Positions 1 to 8,526 of a stretch of DNA of 64,000 nucleotides are shown one piece after another; position 1 is the first letter of the stretch; the number at the start of each line of letters is the position of its first letter. Below the pieces are notes generated by a model that did not search any database, was not told the origin of the DNA, and saw nothing but the letters and a program-made list of their open reading frames with translations. The DNA is from Pseudaeromonas paramecii (GTDB lineage Bacteria > Pseudomonadota > Gammaproteobacteria > Enterobacterales > Aeromonadaceae), in contig NZ_BAABFC010000001.1 of NCBI RefSeq assembly GCF_039540575.1, positions 62,001 through 126,000 of the forward strand, read 5' to 3'. The position numbers and the translations under genes are program-made.

Positions 1-64
1 CTATTTGTAATAGCAGGATGGACTGCGATGGCGCAGTGGGGTTAATCCGTGGAGGAATCAGAAG

Positions 65-757
65 ATGGGCGTCTTTTCTCGAATTGCCGATATTGTCAGT
101 GCCAACCTCAACAGCCTGCTGGACAAGGCCGAAGATCCGCAGAAGATGGTGCGGCTCATCATCCAGGAGATGGAGGAGGGGTTGGTGCAGGAACGCAGCA
201 ACCTGGCCCGCTACCTGCTCCAGCAAAAGGAGCTGTCTCGTCAGCTTAACCGCTATGCCGATCAGGCCCAGGAGTGGCAGGATAAGGCACAGCTGGCGCT
301 GATCAAGAACCGCGAGGATCTGGCGCGGGCGGCCTTGCTGGAGAAGGCCAAACTGACCGAGGCCCAGCAAGCCTTGCAAGAGGAGCTGGGGCACGTGGCC
401 GAGGGCATCAGCAAGCTGGGCCATGAGATCCAGCAGCTGGAAGCCAAGCTGCTGGATGCGCGGGCGCGCCAGCAGGCCATGTCGTTGCGCTGTGCCACCG
501 CCGACAGCCGACTGCAGATCCAGGCCCGCAGTGGGGGCGAGGTGCCACGGCAGATGGGGGCCAAGTTTGAACAGATGGAGCGCAAGATCAGTGAGCTCGA
601 AGCCAGGGCCGATATTCACAGCCAGGGCAACCCCAGCCTGGCACAACAGTTCGCCGAATTGGCGGTGGACGATGCCATCGAGCAGGAGTTGGCCAACCTC
701 AAGGCCCGGGTGGCAGGTAAGCCGGTAACAGGAGGAGAGAGCAAGCATGATGAGTAG
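65..757 (+). CDS. pspA: Phage shock protein A (PspA)
   Basis: PspA is a peripheral inner-membrane protein that stabilises damaged membranes and, in the family, holds the activator PspF inactive. The 230-residue product is close to the usual length (about 222) and is almost entirely charged alpha-helical coiled coil, as expected for the PspA/IM30 fold. The N terminus MGVFSRIADIVSANLNSLLD is the amphipathic membrane-binding helix, followed by the typical EDPQKMVRLIIQEMEE stretch. A ribosome site (GGAGG at 51-55) precedes the ATG. It is first in an operon with pspB and pspC. The usual sigma54 promoter and pspF would lie upstream of base 1 and are not visible. Confidence 0.97.
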   Translation: MGVFSRIADIVSANLNSLLDKAEDPQKMVRLIIQEMEEGLVQERSNLARYLLQQKELSRQLNRYADQAQEWQDKAQLALIKNREDLARAALLEKAKLTEAQQALQEELGHVAEGISKLGHEIQQLEAKLLDARARQQAMSLRCATADSRLQIQARSGGEVPRQMGAKFEQMERKISELEARADIHSQGNPSLAQQFAELAVDDAIEQELANLKARVAGKPVTGGESKHDE

Positions 758-986
758 CATGCTGTGGGCGCTGTCGGTGCCCCTCATCGTCTTTATGGTG
801 GTGGTGGCTCCCGTGTGGTTGGTGTTGCACTACCGGGCCCAGCGTCGGTTAGCTGCCGACGTCACACAGGGTGGGCAGGCCCAGTTACAGGCGTTGAGCG
901 AACGGGCCGCCCAGTTGGAGCAGCGCCTCCATACCTTGGAATTGTTACTGGATCAGGACGATCCCCATTGGCGGGAGCGACTATGA
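747..986 (+). CDS. pspB: Phage shock protein B (PspB)
   Basis: PspB is a small inner-membrane protein that works with PspC to sense envelope stress and relay it to PspA-PspF. The 79-residue product has one N-terminal membrane segment (about residues 5-27) and a charged cytoplasmic leucine-zipper-like helix (QALSERAAQLEQRLHTLELL), which is the standard PspB layout. The start overlaps the end of pspA by 11 nt and a strong GGAGGAGAG ribosome site lies at 731-739. A second in-frame ATG directly follows the first. The end overlaps pspC in an ATGA junction, so translation is probably coupled. Confidence 0.95.
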   Translation: MMSSMLWALSVPLIVFMVVVAPVWLVLHYRAQRRLAADVTQGGQAQLQALSERAAQLEQRLHTLELLLDQDDPHWRERL

Positions 987-1321
987 GCAACTGGTATCGC
1001 GATACCCGGCACGGCGCCCTGGGCGGTGTCTGTGCCGGGCTGGCCCATCGTCTGGGCATGGAAATCTGGCTGGTCAGGCTGCTGGTGGTGCTGGCGGCCC
1101 TGTTTGGCCTGGGGGGCATACTGGTGCTGCTCTATCTGGCAGCCTGGCTGTTTTTGGATCCCATGCCGCCGGTGGCGACAGCGGGGCCTATGGGCGGGAC
1201 AAGCAGTGTGAGCAGCGTCAGCCAGCGCTTCGATGAGCTGGATAAACGCCTGCAGCGCCTGGAGAAGTGGGTCACCTCGTCCCAGTATCGGGTGAGCCGG
1301 GATATCAAGAGGAGTCGCTAG
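983..1321 (+). CDS. pspC: Phage shock protein C (PspC)
   Basis: PspC is the bitopic membrane partner of PspB in phage-shock signalling. The 112-residue product carries the PspC domain signature near the N terminus (GALGGVCAGLAHRLGMEIWL), then a hydrophobic segment at about residues 28-56, and a C-terminal charged helix (SQRFDELDKRLQRLEKWV) likely to form a coiled coil with PspB. The ATG at 983 overlaps the pspB stop as ATGA. An upstream in-frame ATG at 764 lies inside pspB in another frame and was discarded. No pspD, pspE or pspG is seen; ycjX follows within 5 nt of the stop, so the operon probably continues. Confidence 0.95.
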   Translation: MSNWYRDTRHGALGGVCAGLAHRLGMEIWLVRLLVVLAALFGLGGILVLLYLAAWLFLDPMPPVATAGPMGGTSSVSSVSQRFDELDKRLQRLEKWVTSSQYRVSRDIKRSR

Positions 1322-1326
1322 CGACC

Positions 1327-2733
1327 ATGTTTGACCGTCGTCCCCTGCAAGCATTGCAACATCAGTTGTCCACCCTGGCCGAGCGCAGCCTGGACCGGCA
1401 TGTCCGCTTGGCGGTCACCGGGCTCTCCCGCAGCGGCAAGACCGCCTTCATCACGGCGCTGGTACACCAGTTGGAGCAGGCCGGTCTGCAACAGGCCCGC
1501 CTGCCCCTGTGGCAGGTGTGCGCCAGTGGCCGTCTGCTGGGGGCACGGCGGGTGCCCCAGCAACATCACCATATTCCCAGCTTCGGCTATGAGGCGGGGC
1601 TGGCGGCCTTAAGCGGCGAGCCACCCGCCTGGCCGGCCCCCACCCGAGGCTTGAGCGAGTTGCGGCTGGAGCTGCGCTACCACAGCCGTCACCCCCTGTG
1701 GCGGCACTTGGGGGGCGACACCTCCCGGCTGTTTGTGGAGATAGTGGACTATCCGGGGGAATGGCTGCTGGACTTGCCGCTGCTGCAGCAAAGCTATGCG
1801 CAGTGGAGTCAGCAGGTGCGCAAGCAGCTGGCGGCACCAGAGCTGGCGGCCTTGGCAGCGCCCTGGCTGCAGTTGGGCTCCGCGCTCAACGGCACCAGTC
1901 GGTATGACGAGGCGCTGGCGGCCCGCCTGGCGCAGGCCTACACCGACTACCTGCATGCGGCCAAGGCACAACTGGGGCGGCAGCTGATCCAGCCGGGGCG
2001 CTTCGTGCTGCCTGGCGAATATGCCGGCGCCCCCGTGCTGCAATTTACCCCCTGGCTGTGGCCGGCCCCCGAGGGCGCGCCGGGGCGGGAGAGCCTGTAC
2101 GCCATGTTCGAGCAGCGTTTCGAGCACTACAAGCGCCATCTGGTGGCGGGCTTTTACCACGATCACTTCGCCAGCTTCGACCGTCAGGTGGTGCTGGTGG
2201 ACTGCCTGCAACCGCTGCAGCAGGGGCCGGCGGCCTGGGACGATCTGGCCCAGACCCTGGGGCTCTTGCTGCAAAGCTTTCAGTATGGTCAGAGCAACTG
2301 GTGGCGCCGGCTGTTTGCTCCCCGCATCGACCGCCTGCTGTTTGCCGCCAGCAAGGCCGATCATGTCACCCCGGATCAACATGGCGCCCTGCAAGCCCTG
2401 CTGGAGAGTCTGACCCAGGGTGGCCGCGCCCACGCCCGCTTTGAGGGGATCCAGGTGGCCAGCCAGGTACTGGCGTCGGTGCGGGCCGGCCAGTTTCATA
2501 CCCTGACTCACCAGGGTAAGCCATTGACGGTGATTGAGGGGACCGGATTGGATGGCACGCCGGTGGCCCTGTTCCCCGGCGATCTGCCCATCGGCCGTCC
2601 CGATGCTGCCTATTGGCAGGCCCCGATTCAGCCCCTGGCCCTGCGGCCACGCCCCTGGGATCAGACCGGGCCCATGGCCCATCTGCGCCTGGATCAAGCG
2701 TTGGAGTTTTTACTGGGAGACAAGCTCAGATGA
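1327..2733 (+). CDS. ycjX: YcjX family P-loop NTPase
   Basis: YcjX is a GTPase-like protein co-regulated with the psp genes in enterobacteria; its biochemical role is unsettled. The 468-residue product has a P-loop near residues 34-41 (GLSRSGKT) and the family's tryptophan-rich body, and matches the usual length. The ATG at 1327 was chosen over the upstream in-frame ATG at 1267 because it starts the conserved N terminus (MFDRRPLQALQHQL) just after the pspC stop at 1321. It overlaps ycjF by four bases (ATGA at 2730). The arrangement pspABC-ycjXF is shared with Escherichia coli and Vibrio and supports a membrane-stress role. Confidence 0.95.
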   Translation: MFDRRPLQALQHQLSTLAERSLDRHVRLAVTGLSRSGKTAFITALVHQLEQAGLQQARLPLWQVCASGRLLGARRVPQQHHHIPSFGYEAGLAALSGEPPAWPAPTRGLSELRLELRYHSRHPLWRHLGGDTSRLFVEIVDYPGEWLLDLPLLQQSYAQWSQQVRKQLAAPELAALAAPWLQLGSALNGTSRYDEALAARLAQAYTDYLHAAKAQLGRQLIQPGRFVLPGEYAGAPVLQFTPWLWPAPEGAPGRESLYAMFEQRFEHYKRHLVAGFYHDHFASFDRQVVLVDCLQPLQQGPAAWDDLAQTLGLLLQSFQYGQSNWWRRLFAPRIDRLLFAASKADHVTPDQHGALQALLESLTQGGRAHARFEGIQVASQVLASVRAGQFHTLTHQGKPLTVIEGTGLDGTPVALFPGDLPIGRPDAAYWQAPIQPLALRPRPWDQTGPMAHLRLDQALEFLLGDKLR

Positions 2734-3734
2734 CACAGCCACGTCGTACCGCCATCCGACTGGATCCTGCCGAATTGGCCCAGCCCCGCCATGCCGAGCG
2801 GGCCAGTCCGGTGGATCTGGCCGGTCACCTGCCACCAGAGACCGAAGTCTGGCAAGACCCTGAGCCGCCGGTCCCGCCCGAACCGCCGCTACCCCGGCTG
2901 GGGAGCCTGGGCTGGGGCGTGCTGGGTGTCCTGGGGCTAGGAACCGTCCAGTTGGCCTGGTGGCTGGTGGATCGGCTGGGCCAGGGGGTCGGGCTGGCCT
3001 GGCTCTGGCTGCCTGTGCTGGCCCTGGTGGTCATCGGGGCCGGTGGCCGCTTGTTCAAGGAGTGGCGTCAGCTGCGCCGACTCAAGCGGCTGGCCCGCTG
3101 GCGCGCCGAGGCGCCGGACGGGAAGGCCAACTACCTGCCGGCCCTGGCCAAGGCGTGCGGCCTGGCCGACACCGAAGGCTATGCCCGCTGGCAGTCCCAG
3201 TGCGAACCCCACCATAGTCCGGCAGAGCAGCAGGCCTTGTTCAGCCAGCTGGTGCTGGGCCATGCCGATAACCTGGCCCGCCAGCAGATAGTGCGTTGGA
3301 GCAGTGAGGCGGCGGTGCTGGTGGCCATCAGTCCATTGGCCATCGTCGACATGCTGCTGGTGCTGTGGCGCAGCCTGCGCATGCTGGATGCCATCGCCGA
3401 TTGCTACGGCGTCAGCCTGGGTTACTGGAGTCGCATCACCCTGCTGCGGCAGATACTGCGTCATGCCATCTATATCGGCGCGGCGGAGGCCGTCACCGAG
3501 GTCGGTCTGGACTGGCTGGGCGCCGAGCTGACGGCTCGCCTGTCCACCCGGGTGGCCCAGGGGCTGGGTGCCGGATTATTGTGCGCCCGGCTGGGGATCC
3601 AGGCCATGAGCCTGTGCCGACCGCTGAGCTTTTCACCAAACGAGCGGCCGCGCCTTGCTCAGATCCGGCTGGACTTGCTACAACATCTCAAGCGTCAGCT
3701 GGGCAATTTGTTTTCCAAAGACCAAGCAAGCTAG
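2730..3734 (+). CDS. ycjF: YcjF family membrane protein (DUF697/TIGR01620)
   Basis: YcjF is an inner-membrane protein of unknown activity that nearly always follows ycjX. The 334-residue product has a proline-rich cytosolic N-terminal region, two membrane segments at roughly residues 58-80 and 88-108 (around LGWGVLGVLGLGTVQLAWWL), and a C-terminal DUF697-type domain containing the hydrophobic stretch VLVAISPLAIVDMLLVLWR. The start overlaps the ycjX stop (ATGA), suggesting coupled translation. The gene is followed by about 110 nt without an evident terminator before the ADP-ribosylglycohydrolase-like gene. Confidence 0.93.
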   Translation: MTQPRRTAIRLDPAELAQPRHAERASPVDLAGHLPPETEVWQDPEPPVPPEPPLPRLGSLGWGVLGVLGLGTVQLAWWLVDRLGQGVGLAWLWLPVLALVVIGAGGRLFKEWRQLRRLKRLARWRAEAPDGKANYLPALAKACGLADTEGYARWQSQCEPHHSPAEQQALFSQLVLGHADNLARQQIVRWSSEAAVLVAISPLAIVDMLLVLWRSLRMLDAIADCYGVSLGYWSRITLLRQILRHAIYIGAAEAVTEVGLDWLGAELTARLSTRVAQGLGAGLLCARLGIQAMSLCRPLSFSPNERPRLAQIRLDLLQHLKRQLGNLFSKDQAS

Positions 3735-3846
3735 ATCCAGCGACCGTGCCCCTGGCTGCGGCCATCATGCAGAACGCGCCCTCCATGGCCGAGGGCGACA
3801 AGCAAGCGCTGTGACTCCGGCTGGGAGTCGCTTTGGGGAGATCTGT

Positions 3847-5139
3847 ATGCTGAATTTCAATCCGTTGTCACCGCTGAGTGAGCAGGCCGTCGCCTGTTTG
3901 CTGGGGGCGGCCTGTGGTGATGCCTTGGGCTCCATCCAGGAGGGCACCCCCAAGCGCCTGGTGCAGCCCATCTCGGATCTGCAAGGCGGTGGCCTGCTGG
4001 GGGTGCAGGCCGGGGAGTGGGGCGACGATACCGCCATGACCCTCTGTCTGGCCGATAGCCTGCTGGCCTGCCATGGCTTTCACAGCCGCGATCAGATGGA
4101 CAGGTACTTACGCTGGTGGCAGCAAGGCTACCGCAGCTGTACCGGCCAGCCGCCCCGGGTGGGCAAGACGGTGCTGGCCGCCCTGACCCGCTACCAACAC
4201 ACCCATGATCCCTGGTCTGGCGATGAAGATCCCCTCACCGCCGGCAACGGTGCCCTGATGCGGGTGGCGCCTATCGCTCTGTATTACTACGGAGAGCGGC
4301 AGTCGGTGGAACGCGCCATGCAGATCGCCGCCTGGCAGGCCATGCTGACCCATGGCGAGGAGCGCGCCGTCCAGGCCTGTCAACTGGTGACCTGGTTGCT
4401 GTGGCAGTTGCTGGATGGCGAGCAGGACAAGGAGCACTGGCTGGATCCCCGCCGCCTGTTGAGCCTGCTCAAACCCTGGGGCGCCCACTGGCATCCGGAT
4501 ATTGTCGATGTGATCAGTGGCAGCTATCGCCACAAGGATGCCCAGCATATCCGGGCCACCGGCTATGTCATTCATACCCTGGAGGCGGCCCTCTGGGCCC
4601 TGTGGCAATGTGATGATTTCGCCAGCGGGGCCCTGCTGGCCGCCAATCTGGGAGAGGAGGCCGGCACCACCGCGTCCGTTTATGGCCAACTGGCTGGCCC
4701 CCTTTACGGCCTGAGCAGCCTGCCGGCCCACTGGCGCAGCCAGCTGCATCAGGCTGCTGCCATCCAGCAGACCGCACTGGCCCTCATCGGTGCCAATCCC
4801 TGTGAACCCAGCGGCGAGGAGCGCCAGCGGATAGCCAAGCAGTGGGCCGAGCGACTGGCCTATCGCGGGCCTGTCTCCACGTTGCATCAGTTCACCAGCG
4901 CCTGCCATCGCCACCAGTTGGTGGTGTTCTTCGACTGGGGACAGTGGCAGCGGGATCCACTGCAGCTGAGCCTGGCCGAGGTGAAGGAGCTGAGCGAACT
5001 GGCGGCCCGCAAGGTGCTCAGTGCCCTGCTGAGGATCGAACAGAGCAATGAGGGCACCCTGCTGAAGGCCTGGGAGAGCGGTCTGTTGCGGGGCCTGCTG
5101 TTGCAACTGGCGGCGGCACCCATACCGCCAGTGGCCTGA
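3847..5139 (+). CDS. ADP-ribosylglycohydrolase (DraG/ARH) family protein, altered metal motif
   Basis: Family members remove ADP-ribose from proteins or small molecules using two Mg/Mn ions. The 430-residue product shows the family start GAACGDALG and the first metal motif GDDTAM at about residue 60. The usual second motif, LGDDADTTA in typical relatives, reads LGEEAGTTA at about residue 273, replacing acidic ligands with Glu and Gly. The surrounding YGQLAGPLYG is conserved. The catalytic state is therefore doubtful. The ATG at 3847 starts the domain; upstream in-frame sequence overlaps ycjF. The gene sits between ycjF and tyrR, which are adjacent in Escherichia coli, so it is an insertion into a conserved block. 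Confidence 0.85.
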   Translation: MLNFNPLSPLSEQAVACLLGAACGDALGSIQEGTPKRLVQPISDLQGGGLLGVQAGEWGDDTAMTLCLADSLLACHGFHSRDQMDRYLRWWQQGYRSCTGQPPRVGKTVLAALTRYQHTHDPWSGDEDPLTAGNGALMRVAPIALYYYGERQSVERAMQIAAWQAMLTHGEERAVQACQLVTWLLWQLLDGEQDKEHWLDPRRLLSLLKPWGAHWHPDIVDVISGSYRHKDAQHIRATGYVIHTLEAALWALWQCDDFASGALLAANLGEEAGTTASVYGQLAGPLYGLSSLPAHWRSQLHQAAAIQQTALALIGANPCEPSGEERQRIAKQWAERLAYRGPVSTLHQFTSACHRHQLVVFFDWGQWQRDPLQLSLAEVKELSELAARKVLSALLRIEQSNEGTLLKAWESGLLRGLLLQLAAAPIPPVA

Positions 5140-5172
5140 TGCCCTGTGGCTGGCCTTGCCGGCCGGCTGCCG

Positions 5173-5178
5173 TATAAT
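5173..5178 (+). promoter_or_regulatory. Candidate -10 box of the tyrR promoter
   Basis: A perfect TATAAT lies 28 nt before the tyrR ATG. No good -35 hexamer is visible at 16-18 nt upstream, so the promoter would rely on the -10 element or an activator. TyrR-box palindromes were not identified nearby. Confidence 0.4.
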
Positions 5179-5205
5179 CCTGCCGAGGCAAGCTAAGGAG
5201 TCATG

Positions 5206-6765
5206 ATGCGTCTGCAGGTAAGTTGTGAGGACAGGCTGGGGTTGACCCGGGAGCTGTTGGCCCGATTGGAGGAGCATTCCATCGATCTGCGAGGGATAGA
5301 GCTGGATGTGGCAGGCGTCATCTACCTGCACTTCCCGGAGCTGGACTTTTCCCGCCTGCAGCAGCTGATGCCGGAGATACGGCGCATCCAAGGGGTACTG
5401 GATGTGAAAACCGTCGCCTGGATGCCATCCGAACGTGAGCATCACGAGGTGGCGGCCCTGCTCAAGGCATTGCCGGATCTGGTGTTTGCCATCGACGCCA
5501 AGGGGCGCATCAATCATGTCAACGAGGCGGTGCTCAACATACTGCGGCTCGGCCTCAAGGATGTGCTGGGCCTGCAGGTGGGCAGCTTTCTGCGGGGCTT
5601 TGCCTTTCTGGCCTGGCTGGATGCGGGCGCCTGCCAGCCGGAAACCTGCAAGCTGAGCTTCGCCGGCGAGGAGTACCTGGCCGATATCCTGCCTATCAGC
5701 ATTCCCGAGGGGGCCAGCCAGGAGTGCCTGGCCGGCGCCCTGGTGGTGCTCAAGTCCGCCCGCCGGGTGGGACATCATTTCAGCCTGCTGCACGCTGATG
5801 ATGACAGCCGCTTCGAACTCTTCACCGCGCAAAGCGAGGCCATGCGCAGCCTGCTGCACCAGGCTTGCCGACTGGCCATGCAGGACTTGCCGCTGCTCAT
5901 CGCCGGCGAGACCGGCACCGGTAAGGAGATGCTGGCCCGGGCGTGCCACAAGGGCAGCCTGCGGGCCGGTGGCCCCTTCATGACCCTCAACTGTGCCGCC
6001 TTGCCTGACGAGGTGGCGGAGCACGAGCTGTTCGGCTCGGCCCCGGGCGCATTCGGCGCGGCCTGGCCTGGCAAGCGGGGCCTGCTGGAGCAGGCCAACG
6101 GCGGCAGCTTCCTGCTAGATGAGGTGGCGGAGATGTCGCCCCTGTTGCAGAGCAAGCTGTTGCGGGTGCTGGAGGATGGACGCTTTCACCGGGTCGGCCA
6201 GGAGCAGGAGGTGAGGGTGGATGTGCGGATCCTCTGCACCACTCGGCAGTCATTGGCGGAGCGGGTGCGCCAGGGGCGCTTTCGCGAGGATCTCTATTTT
6301 CGCCTGAGCGCCCTGCAGCTGGAGCTGCCGCCGCTGCGTCGCCGCCAGGCGGACATAGGCCCCATGACCCGCCAACTAGTGAGCCGGATCTGCGATGAGC
6401 TCCAGCGCAGTCACCCGCGGCTGGGTCGCAGCCTGCTGGAGTTTGTCGCTCAATACCCCTGGCCGGGCAATGTGCGTCAGCTCAAGAACGCCCTCTATCA
6501 GGCACTGACCCTGTTGGACGCGGACGAGCTGAGGCCCGAGGATCTGCGCCTGCCGCTGCTGGAGCAGGAGGAGCCCATCTCGGATCAGTGGTTTGATGGC
6601 AGTCTGCCGGAGGCGGCCAAGCGGTTTGAACAGCTGATGCTCTCCCGCCTCTATCCGCTCTATCCCTCCAGTCGCCAGCTGGCCAAGCGTCTGGGCATCT
6701 CCCATACCGCCGTGGCCAACAAGCTGCGGGAGTACGGCATTGGGCGGGGCGGCGGGGAAGACTAG
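5206..6765 (+). CDS. tyrR: Transcriptional regulator of aromatic amino acid metabolism (TyrR)
   Basis: TyrR activates or represses genes for aromatic amino acid synthesis and uptake in response to tyrosine, phenylalanine and tryptophan. Domains in order: N-terminal ACT domain (MRLQVSCEDRLGLTRELL), PAS domain (about residues 80-190), AAA+ domain with Walker A GETGTGKE near 227 and Walker B region FLLDEVAEMS, and a C-terminal Fis-type helix-turn-helix (SRQLAKRLGISHTAVANKL). The sigma54-contacting GAFTGA motif is absent (the site reads GAFGAA), as known for TyrR. Two ATGs occur at 5203 and 5206; 5206 is preferred because it lies 5 nt after AGGAG and matches the enterobacterial N terminus. Its stop overlaps that of lpxH. 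Confidence 0.96.
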   Translation: MRLQVSCEDRLGLTRELLARLEEHSIDLRGIELDVAGVIYLHFPELDFSRLQQLMPEIRRIQGVLDVKTVAWMPSEREHHEVAALLKALPDLVFAIDAKGRINHVNEAVLNILRLGLKDVLGLQVGSFLRGFAFLAWLDAGACQPETCKLSFAGEEYLADILPISIPEGASQECLAGALVVLKSARRVGHHFSLLHADDDSRFELFTAQSEAMRSLLHQACRLAMQDLPLLIAGETGTGKEMLARACHKGSLRAGGPFMTLNCAALPDEVAEHELFGSAPGAFGAAWPGKRGLLEQANGGSFLLDEVAEMSPLLQSKLLRVLEDGRFHRVGQEQEVRVDVRILCTTRQSLAERVRQGRFREDLYFRLSALQLELPPLRRRQADIGPMTRQLVSRICDELQRSHPRLGRSLLEFVAQYPWPGNVRQLKNALYQALTLLDADELRPEDLRLPLLEQEEPISDQWFDGSLPEAAKRFEQLMLSRLYPLYPSSRQLAKRLGISHTAVANKLREYGIGRGGGED

Positions 6766-7490
6766 CCGGCGGTGACCGGTTCGACGGGGTGACGCTGCTG
6801 ATGGATACCGTCCGGGCCGACTGCTAATTGATACCAGTGACTGTCCCAGTCCCCCAGCACCCAGCGCTCACCCTCGGCTAGGGCATGACAAGCGGGTCTG
6901 TGGGTGTGGCCGTGGATCATCAGGCTGCAGCCGTGCTGCTGCAGCAACTGGCTGACCGCCTCCGGAGTCACATCCATGCTGCTGCTGGACTTGTAGGCCT
7001 TATCCTGCCGGCTGTTTTGCCGGATGCGCCGGGCCAGGCGCAACCGCAACCTCAGTGGCAGACGCAGGAACAACCACTGCAGCCAGCCTTGGCTGACCCA
7101 GCGGCGGTATTTCTGATAGGCCAAATCCCGGGTGCACAGGGTATCGCCGTGCAGCAGCAGGGTGGGGCGGCCGTAGAGCATCAGCCGATGGCATTCCGGT
7201 AGCAGCGTCAGCCCGGCGCGTCGTGCATAGGCGTCGCCCAACAAAAAATCCCGGTTGCCATGCAGGAAATAGAGCGCCACCCCTTGTTCGGCGAGGGCCC
7301 GCAAGGCAGCGGCCACCTGCTCGTGCAGCCCGCTGGGCTCGTCATCCCCCACCCAGAAATCGAACAGATCCCCCAGGATGTAGAGTGCCTCGGCCTGACA
7401 GGCCTCCTGTTGCAGGAAGCGCAGGAAGGCGGCGGTCAGCTCGGGTCTGTGGTCGGACAGGTGCAGATCGGAGATAAAGAGTGTGGTCAT
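6762..7490 (-). CDS. lpxH: UDP-2,3-diacylglucosamine diphosphatase (LpxH)
   Basis: LpxH cleaves UDP-2,3-diacylglucosamine to lipid X and UMP in lipid A synthesis at the inner membrane. The 242-residue product shows the metallophosphoesterase motifs in order: ISDLHL at the N terminus, LGDLFDFWVGD near residue 40, HGNRDF near 79, HGD near 114 and HGHTHRP near 195; GNRD instead of GNHD is typical of LpxH. The ATG at 7490 was chosen over an upstream one at 7526 because it starts the conserved MTTLFISDLHL. The stop overlaps the convergent tyrR stop by four bases. It lies downstream of ppiB on the same strand. Confidence 0.96.
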   Translation of the reverse strand: MTTLFISDLHLSDHRPELTAAFLRFLQQEACQAEALYILGDLFDFWVGDDEPSGLHEQVAAALRALAEQGVALYFLHGNRDFLLGDAYARRAGLTLLPECHRLMLYGRPTLLLHGDTLCTRDLAYQKYRRWVSQGWLQWLFLRLPLRLRLRLARRIRQNSRQDKAYKSSSSMDVTPEAVSQLLQQHGCSLMIHGHTHRPACHALAEGERWVLGDWDSHWYQLAVGPDGIHQQRHPVEPVTAG

Positions 7491-7542
7491 GAGGCTGGCT
7501 GGGCTGGATGAAAAAGGGCAGCCCAAGGCTGCCCGCTATGGC

Positions 7543-8037
7543 TTAGTCGAGGGTGACGCGCTCGATGCGCACCTCGTCGACCGGTACGTCCTGGTGCATG
7601 CGGCCGGAGCGACCGGTTTTCACGGATTTGATCTTGTTCACCACATCCATGCCGTCCACCACCTGGCCGAACACACAGTAGCCCCAGCCCTGCATGGTTT
7701 CGGACTTGAAGTCCAGGAAGTCGTTGTCGGAGACGTTGATGAAGAACTGGGCCGTGGCGGAATGGGGATCCATGGTACGGGCCATGGCAATGGTGCCGGT
7801 CTTGTTCGACAGACCGTTGCTTGCTTCGTTCTGGATCGGTGCCCGGGTCTCCTTTTCCTCGAAACCTGAGAGGTAACCACCGCCCTGGATCATGAAGCCA
7901 TCAATGACACGGTGAAACAGGGTGCCATCGTAGTGGCCATCCCGGCAATATTGCTCGAAGTTGGCGGCCGTGATGGGCGCCTTGTCGGCAAACAGTTCCA
8001 GTTTGATATCACCGTGGTTGGTGTGCAGTGTGATCAT
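7543..8037 (-). CDS. ppiB: Cytosolic peptidyl-prolyl cis-trans isomerase B (cyclophilin)
   Basis: PpiB catalyses proline cis-trans isomerisation in the cytosol. The 164-residue product equals the Escherichia coli PpiB length and has the cyclophilin core: the catalytic FHRVIDGFMIQGG motif near residues 42-54, AMARTMDPHSATAQFFINV near 87, and WGYCVFGQVVDGMDVV near 120. There is no signal peptide, which separates it from periplasmic PpiA. It is transcribed with lpxH, about 50 nt upstream of it, and divergently from the small gene at 8237. The ppiB, lpxH and cysS neighbourhood is common in gammaproteobacteria. Confidence 0.97.
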   Translation of the reverse strand: MITLHTNHGDIKLELFADKAPITAANFEQYCRDGHYDGTLFHRVIDGFMIQGGGYLSGFEEKETRAPIQNEASNGLSNKTGTIAMARTMDPHSATAQFFINVSDNDFLDFKSETMQGWGYCVFGQVVDGMDVVNKIKSVKTGRSGRMHQDVPVDEVRIERVTLD

Positions 8038-8236
8038 ATTCGTTCCTTGTTACCTATTGGGGTAGGGCAAACCGACCGCATTTCAGTAGGTTGTGATGCA
8101 TTGGCATGTGGAATGCGCAACGGTTGGGCGACAGTCTAGCACGATCATTGGCAGGGGAGAATGGCGTGATCCAGCTAACAATTTCAGCGCGCAGCTATAC
8201 TCAAACCGTGGCTGCCGATTATGCAGGAGGTGCCCC

Positions 8237-8419
8237 ATGCAGACATCAGACCTCATCGAATTGCCCATCGGCTACATGCACGATCACTGCGATAACTGGG
8301 AGGGATTGTGTGATGACCTGGGCATTTCGTCCGATTGTCTGGTCTATGGCTACTATGAGCCGGACGATCGGCTGAAGATCGATCTGGCGGTGGCGCGCCG
8401 CCACGGCCTGGTGCAATAA
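8237..8419 (+). CDS. Small conserved-looking protein of unknown function (60 aa)
   Basis: A 60-codon open frame starts with ATG 6 nt after a strong AGGAGG ribosome site. The product is acidic and rich in Asp and Tyr (WEGLCDDLGISSDCLVYGYY), with no signal peptide, membrane segment or recognised domain. Codon use resembles the neighbours and a hairpin follows the stop. A longer in-frame reading from 8093 has no ribosome site. I do not recognise the family. It sits alone between ppiB and cysS, so a role cannot be inferred from context. Confidence 0.65.
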   Translation: MQTSDLIELPIGYMHDHCDNWEGLCDDLGISSDCLVYGYYEPDDRLKIDLAVARRHGLVQ

Positions 8420-8424
8420 ACGAC

Positions 8425-8451
8425 AGACTACCGGCCTTGCGCCGGTAGTCT
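8425..8451 (+). terminator. Hairpin after the small gene, possible weak terminator
   Basis: A perfect 10-bp stem (AGACTACCGG with CCGGTAGTCT) and 7-nt loop begins six bases after the stop codon at 8419. It lacks a T tract, so it may slow or protect transcript ends rather than terminate efficiently. Confidence 0.5.
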
Positions 8452-8526
8452 ATGCCTCTCGTCATGGCTCGCCCGAGTCGTTAGAATAGCCCCTCGCATT
8501 CATTGGTTATCGACACAGGGTTCGTC

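Noticed and set aside
1..64. psp sigma54 promoter
   Set aside because: No -24/-12 pattern with correct spacing is present in the 64 nt available; it probably lies upstream of the window.
4108..6024. 638-codon open frame on the minus strand
   Set aside because: It is antisense to the ADP-ribosylglycohydrolase-like gene and tyrR, is Gln/His/Gly-rich without any domain, and is a typical GC-rich shadow frame.
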